Positions 1-9,896 of a DNA stretch of 64,000 nt are shown here, piece after piece; position 1 is the stretch's first letter, and every line of letters begins with the position of its first letter. The DNA is from Rutstroemia sp. NJR-2017a BVV2. Lineage: Eukaryota; Ascomycota; Leotiomycetes; Helotiales; Rutstroemiaceae. Location of the stretch: NCBI GenBank assembly GCA_002946415.1, contig NJPS01000079.1, positions 1,116,001 to 1,180,000 on the forward strand, read 5' to 3'. The position numbers were made by a program, and so were the translations under genes. The notes beneath the pieces were generated by a model that had not been told where the DNA came from, made no database searches, and saw only the letters and a program-made list of their open reading frames with translations.

Positions 1-2
1 TG

Positions 3-260
3 GCTAAAATTGAGGGGTATAAGAAGGAGCTCCAAAAATGCGAAAAGAAGTTGGCTTGGGCCGAGACGCTCCACCTGATCCGCAAAGCAGAACTCGAAAA
101 TCCCCCCAACAAAGAAAAACTGCTCACCACGCTAAGAAACAAGCTCAAGGAGTCTGGATACCAACCGGATGAACATGGTATACAAGCCGAAGATAAAAAG
201 GAGGGGGGCGAGAAGGAGGAGAAAACCACGGCGAAAGACGAGAAAGATAAGAAAGACTAG
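3..260 (+). CDS. C-terminal end of a Lys/Glu-rich protein (partial)
   Basis: The reading frame is open from the left edge of the window to a TAG at 258-260, so the 5' part of the gene lies outside. The 85 visible residues are highly charged. They begin with a likely helical stretch (KKELQKCEKKLAWAETL) and end in a Lys/Glu/Asp tail (EKEEKTTAKDEKDKKD). No domain is recognisable. The helical part could be a coiled coil and the tail looks disordered. I cannot name the protein. Coding status rests on the open frame and the biased charged composition. Confidence 0.6.
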   Translation, partial: AKIEGYKKELQKCEKKLAWAETLHLIRKAELENPPNKEKLLTTLRNKLKESGYQPDEHGIQAEDKKEGGEKEEKTTAKDEKDKKD

Positions 261-3200
261 AATGGACAGACAACGCGACTTTGCGGCCATCAGCAATTAT
301 GCCTTCAGGTGGCAACGAGCGATTTTCTCATTAACATGCCTATAAAGAAAAAGATGTTTAAGGAAACTGGATAAAAGGGCAGCTTGGTTCATGGAAAAGG
401 GATTGCGAATAGAATTGGGCGAGCAATCAATCGGAGCATAGGCGAAAGGATGGCAGGATTTGTTACGGGAAGGAAGGCGGATATCTCATGATTTAATGAC
501 CTGGATCAGACTAGTTAGCTTTTGTTTTATTCTCCCCATGTTATTGCAACCGCGAGTTATAGCAATCTATCGTGCGAATTATCTTTCATAAAGAGAGCAA
601 GAGGCTTCCGGATCTTCGTGCCTACCGGTCATTAACCTTAAGCCAAAGTTACTATTCTGGGGTGCCCTTTGCACAAGCATGTAAAGACCAGAATGAAGTC
701 CAACGATCATCTCCATACAAACCTTTCTTCATCTGGTATGAGCATATGCTCATTGAAATGGGTATATTCCTTGGAGGAAAGGAGGTTGTGGAATATATGA
801 AGTAGATGTACTTCGGTAGATGTCACAATAAAGTTCAAATCCTCCCGCCGCTCCACTTTTTCTAGAACGTCGAACTCCAAGACAACATCCGCGAAAGCAC
901 GCGGCGTAGTATTCCTCAACCAAAGCGTATTATCAACATCAGTTTCGAAGGCTTAGCCAAGACCGACCGTGAGGCTACCAGACGTGCTCACCGCATCTCC
1001 ACACCCGCCATCAGATTACTCCCGCGACGAAAATATATCCTCCGAAAGCAGGCGCGCGCTCTGTGCCTCTCGCGACTCTTGTCTACGATCGCAACTTGGA
1101 CTACGGCTCGACGCAAGGGCTAATTATCGACGAACGGGGATCTGGGCTGCATGCTTAAATATATGGAGATATGATGGATTTCTGCCAATGAGCTTCGCAG
1201 ACAGGGCACGCATCATTTCGACGACGGCGAAAATACTGGTGGACAAATGGGCCTACACAATTCACAATTATGGAGCGCAATGTTGTTCGTACGGACGCCA
1301 GATACCGTCATGCCGCTCCGCTGAGCGCCCTTGTTTCTGGTGCGCGTTCGCGATTCCCGCGTGAAGCTACTCCTTGCTTCTAATGATTTACGTGTATGCG
1401 TCTGGCGGAAACTACTTTGCGCGAAGCCTCAATGACCCTCGGTGAGCACCGATTCTATAATATACTCCACTTGGAGACATTCGCATACCCGCACCAACGC
1501 GTCTACAGTTCTTGCAGACGCCTGGCGGAACAATTGATATCAGATGAAGGTATTAGGTTTGTGATATGGCGGGGAATTTGTTGTGGTAGGTGACATCCAG
1601 GGACATTTTCAGAATACCGAACGCTATTCGAGCCCGTCTCCAAGCAAGTTCGCCTGCTTGCAAGGCAGCATGGTGTCGCATGCTAGGAAGCAGCTTGAGG
1701 AATTATACAGTCCATCATGCATGGTGGACTAAATATTTATTCTAGTGGATAGATACTACTCTGTCTCGTGATGACTACGGATTATCTACAAAGTTGCGAA
1801 GAACGATTTCAATCTCGCCGTAATATACCATGCTGTTGGTTTGCCGCCTGCTCCCGCCAGTATTCTGCGACTATGGTAGAACAAAACAGTATTCTGCCGA
1901 TTAGAAGCTTGCCAAGTCTACTTGAATATTTAAAGCCATTTGCTTGATTCGGAAGCCCGAAATGTATGTGGAGAAATTGAGCTACCTCAGCTAAGGTCAG
2001 AGCTTCCGATCTTGAGTGTGGAGGCTACTTTTACCGGATTTCCAATGCTTAAGCGCTAGCTCATCTCAGCTATTAAGCGGTTGGTACCCCCTTTCTAAAT
2101 CTGCCTAGTAGCCGGCAACTACCCAACTCGCCCAGGTAATCATTCACGAGACAGCTGCAGAGATGGAGTTTAAGGACGAAAAGTACCAAAAGTACGAAGC
2201 TGTAAGTTCAATGTTCGAGAAATGGTTTCTGATACTCCACCATTTTAGGTATATCCCATGGTGAGATGCATTTGCAATCATTGTTGAGACCAGATAAGAC
2301 TACGATGTCCACCAGCCTAGATCCTTTTTTATGGCACATGGAGAAAGGCAATGTTGGTCGACAAACATCCTGCCATGTGCTTTGACATGCTAGAAGTGGC
2401 ATCTTTGAGATAGATCTAACTGAAAGAGTCCGAGTCGCCAAGACTGAGGGGAATGCCACCTCTTCGATGCTGGCTGGGAATTTCATGAGCCTCGCTGGCC
2501 TGCGCGAAATGGGAATAGGGAATGTCAATGTAAGGCACTCCAACAGGAGGCGCTTTCAATACGGTGTGGTGGGACTGAAACGTATATTGTTTTCGATGAT
2601 AGACGAATCGACCATGGCAGATTGGAGTGCTGGAATCACGACTCCCGACACCACAAGAAGGCGAGTTTCGCTTCTCACCGTCACAGGAAGTTGGCTGTAA
2701 AGTAACGTAGAGAATTAGTAGAAACTACAAACTGTCAGATGGTACAGAGTAGTAAGTTCAGAATGATGTGGCGCTGGAGGAGAAAACTGTACTGTAGCTA
2801 TGACTCCCACTGGGGGCCTCGACCACGACCTTTGCCATGCAGAACTAGACAGAGAGACAATTTCCCCGCCACTGACAGAGCAACTGCCGGCTCTGGAGGC
2901 ATCTGGAATCAGAATGAAGCTATCTAGAGAATTCACTGCGCTGGCAAAACAGACATACGGATGGTTCGAGACTGTCCTCGACTTGTCTCGACTTCCTAGA
3001 AGGTTCTAGCATTTCCTTGTTCCACGTGACTACAGCCTCAGGAACAAAAGACCAGAATGCGCACAGTGCGCAGGCGCCAACCAGACCCTGGAAAAGCCGA
3101 GAACGATTGGGGCGACTGGAGGGGAGAATTACTATGGGGCCGATGTGCGATAAAGAGCATTTGGAGGGGCAACTGTTGTTTTGCGGGACGGATGGAACTC

Positions 3201-3724
3201 TGCTTGTCTGGGTGAAAGGGAAATATGAAGCAATTGCCGTATTTCACTGTCCTCATGGTCACAGCAAGAGCAGTAACGGCAGCAACAGTAACAAGAAATG
3301 TAACTATTGATATTTGTCTAAACAATGGAATTGTTTCTGTTCACGATTGTACAAAGTACTCTCAGTTGTACTACCTACAGCTGTGGTAGCTCTATTCGGT
3401 ATCAAAATTAATTTCCGGCCTTCTCATTGGCCCAGCCCGAAAGTGGCGCGTTGCTATGTGGCCCAAATTCGGCTAAGCGAAGAAGAAGTTCCTTACAATT
3501 CCTTACAATTCTACCATTTTCTAGAGCAGTTGAAGAGCCTTGACAGCCTTCCCATCCTCCACATAAATTCCCATACATCTTCCTGCGAAAACTCGGATTT
3601 GCTTTTCTTCTCCTCATAACCACGAAATATACAAGATACCCTTCTTTCTTTCCATCTGTCTAATAGAGTCCTCTCATACTTGAACGACATATCTCTTTAA
3701 CGACTTTACGAATACCTTCAATTT
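261..3724. other. Gene-poor stretch with possible gene relics
   Basis: No complete gene is supported. Around 840-1640 several short frames read well but are interrupted, for example VDKWAYTIHNYGAQC near 1240 and VVVGDIQGHF near 1576. At 2163-2201 a short exon-like segment (MEFKDEKYQKYEA) is followed by a GTAAGT donor. At 2428-2531 a good frame (MLAGNFMSLAGLREMGIGN) ends at another GTAAG. These look like remnants of one or two old genes, which I cannot identify. The last few hundred bases are the hsp90 promoter; I see no perfect alternating GAA/TTC heat-shock element there. Confidence 0.4.
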
Positions 3725-3961
3725 GTAAGTAGTCAAAATCTACAACCTGCCCCTCCCCAAGCTTGTCCCCCGCCTTTGGTTTCACTTCTGCACTTCTGGT
3801 TAGAGTTTCACCTCTTCCAACATCGTCAGTCTCTACACGTAGTCGAGCGTCGTCGATCTGGCAGAATTCCGTTGATTGTGCTCGTCCTCTCGAGCTCACT
3901 TTCGCAACCCCGCACCAGACATTATCCTCGATCAATTTGCTAACATATCATCCTCTCACAG
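3725..3961 (+). other. Probable 5' UTR intron of hsp90
   Basis: A GTAAGT donor at 3725 and a CAG acceptor at 3959-3961 flank 237 nt. A perfect GCTAAC branch site lies at 3939-3944, about 17 nt before the acceptor. The acceptor is 21 nt upstream of the hsp90 ATG. There is no coding reason for the motifs, so an intron in the leader is the simplest reading. Long leader introns are common in strongly expressed fungal genes. Confidence 0.65.
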
Positions 3962-3982
3962 TCCGATTTTACATACGCAAAG

Positions 3983-6143
3983 ATGGCTGGTGAAACATTC
4001 GAGTTCCAGGCTGAGATCTCTCAGCTTCTCTCCCTCATCATCAACACAGTCTACTCAAACAAGGAGATCTTCCTGAGAGAACTTGTTTCTAACTGTTCCG
4101 ATGCCCTCGACAAGATCCGCTATGAATCCCTCTCAGACCCAAGCAAGCTCGACAGCGGAAAGGACCTCCGTATCGACATCATCCCAGACAAGGAGAACAA
4201 GACTCTTACCATCCGCGATACCGGTATTGGTATGACCAAGGCTGTAAGTTGCACAAAGCCGTAACCTCATCCGCAAACTCTTGCTAACTATTGCTGCTTA
4301 GGATCTCGTGAACAACCTCGGTACGATCGCTCGATCTGGTACCAAGCAGTTCATGGAGGCTCTCACCGCAGGTGCTGATATCTCCATGATTGGTCAATTC
4401 GGTGTTGGTTTCTACTCCGCATACCTTGTTGCAGACCGCGTCACTGTCGTCTCAAAACACAACGATGACGAACAATACATCTGGGAGTCCAGTGCTGGTG
4501 GAACTTTCACTCTTACCCAAGACACCGATGGTGAGCAACTCGGCCGTGGTTCCAAGATCATTCTTCACTTGAAGGACGAGCAAATGGACTACTTGAACGA
4601 GTCAAAGATCAAGGAAGTCATCAAGAAGCACTCCGAATTCATCTCATACCCAATCTACCTTCACGTTTCTAAGGAGACCGAGACTGAAGTTCCAGATGAG
4701 GAGGCTGAGGAGACCAAGGAGGAAGATGACGAGAAGAAGGCCAAGATCGAGGAGGTTGACGATGATGAGTCTGAGAAGAAGCCAAAGACCAAGAAGGTCA
4801 AGGAGACCAAGATCGAGGAGGAGGAGCTTAACAAGCAAAAGCCCATCTGGACTCGCAACCCACAAGACATCACCCCGGAAGAGTACGGTTCCTTCTACAA
4901 GTCCCTTTCCAATGACTGGGAGGACCATCTCGCCGTCAAGCACTTCTCTGTTGAGGGTCAGCTTGAGTTCCGTGCTATTCTCTTCGTTCCAAAGCGTGCT
5001 CCATTCGATCTTTTCGAGACCAAGAAGACCAAGAACAACATCAAGCTCTACGTTCGCCGTGTCTTCATCACTGATGATGCCACTGATCTCATCCCAGAAT
5101 GGTTGAGCTTCGTAAAGGGTGTTGTTGACTCTGAGGATCTCCCATTGAACTTGTCTCGTGAAACCCTTCAACAGAACAAGATCATGAAGGTCATCAAGAA
5201 GAACATTGTCAAGAAGGTTCTTGAGCTCTTCCAAGAAATCTCGGAAGACAAGGAACAATTCGACAAATTCTACTCTGCTTTCAGCAAGAACATCAAGCTC
5301 GGTATCCACGAGGACTCCCAAAACAGACAAGCTCTTGCCAAGCTCCTCAGATTCAGCTCCACCAAGTCTGGCGATGACACCACCTCCCTCTCCGACTATG
5401 TCACTCGCATGCCAGAACACCAAAAGAACCTCTACTACATCACTGGCGAGTCTCTCAAGGCTGTCACCAAGTCACCTTTCCTGGACGCCCTTAAGGAGAA
5501 GAACTTTGAAGTTCTTTTCTTGGTTGATCCTATTGATGAGTACGCCATGACTCAGCTCAAGGAGTTCGAGGGTAAGAAGCTTGTTGATATCACCAAAGAC
5601 TTCGAGCTCGAGGAGACGGAAGACGAGAAGAAGACTCGTGAGGCAGAGGAGAAGGAGTATGAGGGTCTTGCCAAGGCTCTCAAGAACGTTCTCGGTGACA
5701 AGGTCGAGAAAGTCGTTGTCAGCCACAAGCTCACCGGTGCTCCTTGTGCCATCCGTACCGGTCAATTCGGTTGGTCAGCTAACATGGAGCGTATCATGAA
5801 GGCACAAGCTCTCCGTGATACTTCCATGAGCTCTTACATGTCTTCCAAGAAGACTTTCGAAATCTCTCCAAAATCGCCGATCATCAAGGAGCTGAAGAAG
5901 AAGGTTGAGTCCGATGGTGAGAACGACCGCACCGTCAAGTCCATCACACAACTGCTGTTCGAGACTTCCCTTCTTGTCTCTGGTTTCACGATTGAGGAGC
6001 CAGCTGGATTCGCCGAGCGTATTCACAAGCTTGTATCACTCGGATTGAATGTTGATGAGGAGCCGGAGACCTCGGAAGAGGCCGCCGCTGCTGAGACGAC
6101 TTCGGATGCTCCAGTTGAGAGTGCCATGGAGGAGGTTGACTAA
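3983..6143 (+). CDS. hsp90: Cytosolic heat shock protein 90
   Basis: Molecular chaperone of the HSP90 family, a cytosolic ATP-dependent dimer that matures kinases, receptors and other clients. Two exons (3983-4243 and 4302-6143) are joined across a 58-nt intron with a GTAAGT donor and a CTAAC branch, giving 700 aa, the usual fungal length. The N-terminal GHKL ATPase is visible ([43 protein letters not shown]). A Glu/Lys-rich linker lies near residues 215-265. The middle domain carries the [11 protein letters not shown] catalytic-loop region. The C-terminus is MEEVD, the docking site for TPR co-chaperones. Codon use is strongly biased to C-ending codons, as expected for high expression. No defect is seen. 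Confidence 0.98.
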
Positions 6144-7157
6144 ATTCAAAAAAGCGTTTTCATGTGGGGTTGTGGAGTTACATGGTTGGTTTTCTCGGTC
6201 ATGCTCAGATGCATTAGCCTGCTTTTTTATTTTTCTCCGGATGTTTCACCTTTTTCTTTTGCTCGTGTCTATATTGGCACGAATGCAATAATAAAATGTA
6301 CTTTGTGATAAACATTGCGCGTTTTGAGACTAAGAAGGAGTTAGAGAATACAAAATATTTACTGTAAAGCTTATCCTCCATCTGATATCTCGAGTGACAT
6401 TGAAAACTTGTGCTTTGGGCGTACCAGTGTACAAAGTAGTATCTGAGTCAATATCGCGGAAACATCTGATCAGATATAGCGCTTCAAGGTCTGGGGGCAG
6501 GATCTATGTTGTTACCTCTGTACGACATGAATAATTTCGGAGATTACCCAAGCTATTGGAATATATTATGAAGATCTTTGGGATGTTCTACGAGATGGTG
6601 CAAATGATACGCATATCGATTGTTGTACTAATTTCTCGATAGACGGCGATCTATTGAATACCATGTGGTGAGGGGAGCAAGTATCTCCTTCCCAAAACAC
6701 AGGTACTCCGTCCGTCGATGGGAAGTGTGGTTTCCGAGGTTCTACTGAGGTACTTTCTCGACGAGGGACTTGCCACTTCGTCTTTTGAATCGGTTTGAGT
6801 TTATTTTCTATGTTATAAGATGGTTGTATTTCCTACTCATCTTGTTGTTCTTTTCTCTTTTGTTGTTATCCAAATTGGTGCTTTCTTTCTTACTCAATTG
6901 GAAGTCCCCTCCGATAAATCCCCTCACTTTTTCAACCTTTCGTTCTTTGAACTCTACAGACGTAGATTGTTTGCCAAGCAGATAAACAATCGTTAGATTG
7001 CTTTTCTCTCTGCTGCATTGCATTTAATCCCCCCTCTTCACTCAGGACTGCTCTCAACTCATACACTTCCTGCTTACACAACTCCATCACACACCATAAC
7101 CCTCACCGAACCAAACCTCCCTTCATAAAACCTACACCACACCTCGTGCACCACACC
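6144..7157. other. Intergenic: hsp90 3' region and promoter of the repeat protein
   Basis: No gene is supported. The first ~150 bases are the hsp90 3' UTR, with an AATAAA-like signal at about 6290. From ~6780 the top strand is T-rich then C-rich (pyrimidine tracts to 7145), typical of a fungal core promoter for the gene starting at 7158. Confidence 0.6.
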
Positions 7158-8658
7158 ATGCCTCGCTCAAAAATCCTCCTCCTCGCCACCCTCCTCCCCA
7201 CCCTCATTCTCGCCATCCCAGCACCCGCACCCGCTCCAGACTATAGCCCCCCAAGCTACTCCAGCCCCGACTACTCCGACCCCGACTACTCCTCCCCAGA
7301 CTACTCCGACCCCGCACCCCCCACCGATGTAACACCCGTTCCTGCCTCCGCCCCCAGCATTAGCACTCCCTCGTCCCCTCTCGATGGCCTTGCCGGTCTT
7401 GGTGGAATTCTTGGTGCACTTGGTGGCATCACTGGAGGGCTTGGAGGGCTGATAGGTGGATTGAACGGGGTTGCTGGTGGAGTATCAGGTGTAGCACCAT
7501 CGGTGCCAGCCGCATCGGGGGCATCAGTAGCCGCCGGAGCCTCGCCTAGCGTGTCGGCTCCTAGTGTGTCTGCTTCTGGTATAGGGCTTCTCCCTGCACC
7601 AAGCGTAGCACCGAGTGCAGCCTCCGCTCCTCTCCCTGGACCGAGCGTAGACCCGAATAGTGCCTCAGCCGGTGTGCCTGCTGCCGGTGGAGGTGTAGGT
7701 CTTCTCCCTGGACCAAGTGTAGCACCCACTGCAGCCTCGCCCGGCGTATCTGCTCCTAGCGTAGGCGTAGGTCTTCTCCCCGGACCAAGCGTAGCGCCGA
7801 CTGCAGCCTCAGCTGGAGTGTCCGCTCCTAGTGCAGGTCTCCCTGGAAGTGGAACATTACCTTCCGCTATTCTTTCTCCTGCGCCCGTCCCCCAAGTTAC
7901 TTCCCCTAGCATTTACGTCCCCCCAGCTAGCGTACCCGCATCCTACGGCGGCGGATACAGCTTCAGCTCTAGCTCCTCTCTCGGCGGGAGCGTAGGATTC
8001 GTTCCCGGCGTCTCCGCCACCGGCGGCGTTGGACTCAGCAACCCGCTCCCGACCATCTCGGCAACTATCAATCCCGGTGGTCCGATCAGTTCCGTCCTGC
8101 CTACTTCTATCCCAGGTATCGGCGTCTGCGCAGTTCAACTTTCTACCCTGACGCTGGTTAGCGCTAGTGTCGGGGTTTCGACGAGCTCGGTTACGAAGCC
8201 GGTGACGAATGTGGTTTTACAGACGGTTGTTACGAGTGTGGTGCAGGTGGTTACGAGATATGATACTGTGACTGTGCCGCAGACGGTAATTACCACGGCC
8301 CATGTTACGGGGCAGACGGTGGTGCAGGTCTTGGTTACTGTTACTGGTCTGTTTTCCCCTTTATTCTTTTTTCTTCCCACACATACAACTGGGTGTGGTT
8401 GCTTCCTGATTATGAACCTTGAATTGAGTCATGAGGCTAACATGTCGTTTACGGAAAGCCTCGGTCACGAAAATAAGTTCAGTTTGCCCAGTTACTCCCT
8501 CCATTCAAACTTCCGCCGCTGCTGGAGTCGGTTCAAATCCTTCTGGTTCGACTATCGGTGTTGTACTTCCCAGCATCGGATCTGGCAGTGGAACGGGAAC
8601 TGGAGACAGTGGCTCCGGATCAGGCAGTGGTGGATATGGTGGATATTACGGTGCATAG
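7158..8658 (+). CDS. Secreted Pro/Ala/Ser/Gly-rich repeat protein
   Basis: Two exons (7158-8346, 8492-8658) joined across a 145-nt intron (GT at 8347, CAG at 8489-8491) give 451 aa in a continuous frame. I chose the ATG at 7158 (context CACCATGCC); the codon 12 nt upstream is GTG. The protein starts with a signal peptide (MPRSKILLLATLLPTLILA). It continues with a Ser/Pro/Asp/Tyr segment (SPDYSDPDYSSPDYSD), a Gly/Leu-rich segment, then about four imperfect copies of a LLPGPSVAPTAAS(A/P)GV unit. A Val/Thr-rich beta-like region follows, and the C-terminus is Gly/Ser/Tyr-rich. It has no catalytic domain and probably belongs to the cell wall or extracellular matrix. I see no clear GPI signal. The repeats could expand or contract between strains. 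Confidence 0.85.
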
Positions 8659-9536
8659 GCGAGCATCATTATCGAGTGAAATTTGATGTTTGAAATGTCA
8701 ATGTGGATGTTGATTTTGATGTGAGTCGTCGGAGGGATTATTTTGGGAGTTAATTGCTACAATTTTGCTTGCTGCTTGTGTTCTTGGGACTTGGGATGGA
8801 GATGGAGGTAAGTGCTTAGTAGCTGACGGCGCTGTTATGCGGTGTACAGTAGTTTGACTGTAGGGACTGGCGTCTTGTCGATTCTTCTTTGGGGATTGCT
8901 GGTTGCTGGCCTGGTTACTGGTGGTTTGTGCGAAGTGGGTAGGAATTATAAATTTTCATCATATATGATGTCTTCGTTTGCTGCGTGTTGTGTAAGAGGT
9001 GATTGTGGTATTTGATCTTACTTTATACCTACGAAGGCTACTTTAGATTGACAAAGCCCGTGATACGCGACGGATATAGAAGATGTCCAAGGCCCAGCTG
9101 TATGGACGACATTCTCCAGTCACACAATTTGGGTGACCCATCGAGTACCACAATGCTTGTTGGGCGTCTCACAAAATATATACACCACTGGCAATTATAT
9201 GAAAATGAAGTGAAAATCGTTTGTAAGATACTGAAGCGACTTTTGGGTACTTCATCACTCGCTAACTAAACATTCAAGCACTCAAAAATCGGGTGAGTAG
9301 ATACCAAACGAGTGTATCCGAGTAAGACTAAAAGTCCCGCACTATCTATCTTAAAACGAGTGAGTACGTGCATCGGCTGTGAATGCACACGATATATCTG
9401 CAAGAGGATAACCCAAACCCATAGGAATGAGATTTTCAACCTCGTCTCTATCTGTTTCTGGCTTATCTTGAAGATCCCTCTCCTCCTGCATTTTTGGCTT
9501 CCCTCTCTCTATCCCTCTTTTCTTTAGCCCTTTGAT
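8659..9536. other. Intergenic, no gene seen
   Basis: The stretch lies between the stop of the repeat-protein gene and the 3' end of the convergent small gene at 9537. Short open frames have no splice support and no recognisable sequence. The segment ~9440-9560 is strongly pyrimidine-rich on the top strand. Confidence 0.5.
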
Positions 9537-9896
9537 TTATTTTTTATTTATTTTTGATGTTTCTTCCTGTACCTTACTCCGTGAACTAGATTGTTTCCTT
9601 TTCTTTGCCTTTCTTGTCTTTCCTTTCTCCGATTTCTCTTCAGCAGCTAGTCCCGGGCCCACGGCTGCGTCAATAGCTGCTTTTGCAGCAGCTTGAAACT
9701 CTTTCTACGGAGCAGAGTGGATATGTTAGCTTAGCCATTAGGTGTTTGCTTTGCTAGAGCGGGATGGTGGGCGAAGGGGGCCGGAAATGGTTATGGAGAG
9801 TATTCTTACTTGTAAGGTTTTGCTTCCAGGGTTAAGTTGAAGTGCAGTTTGGGCGCGAACATATGCTATGTCTTGCTCTGATAATTTGCCGGACAT
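9537..9896 (-). CDS. Small basic protein of unknown function (84 aa, two exons)
   Basis: This gene is too short per exon for ordinary ORF detection. Exon 1 (9896-9810) encodes 29 residues starting MSGKLSEQDIAYVRAQTALQ. A 105-nt intron follows with a GTAAGA donor, a GCTAAC branch site about 20 nt from the end, and a TAG acceptor. Exon 2 (9704-9537) encodes 55 residues, including KEFQAAAKAAIDAAVGPGLA, and ends in a Lys/Arg-rich tail (KTRKAKKRKQ). The phase is exact (29 + 55 codons, then TAA). The N-terminal half looks helical and the basic tail resembles a nuclear or nucleolar localisation signal, so an RNA/chromatin-associated protein is a guess. I do not recognise a family. Confidence 0.72.

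Noticed and set aside
4644..5423. Long minus-strand open frame (259 aa) opposite hsp90
   Set aside because: It lies wholly antisense to a certain, highly biased hsp90 coding region; its Leu-rich content is a by-product of Lys/Glu codons on the other strand.
7301..7912. Minus-strand open frame (203 aa) opposite the repeat protein
   Set aside because: It mirrors the GC-rich repeats; the plus strand has a signal peptide, a spliced frame and repeats at protein level.
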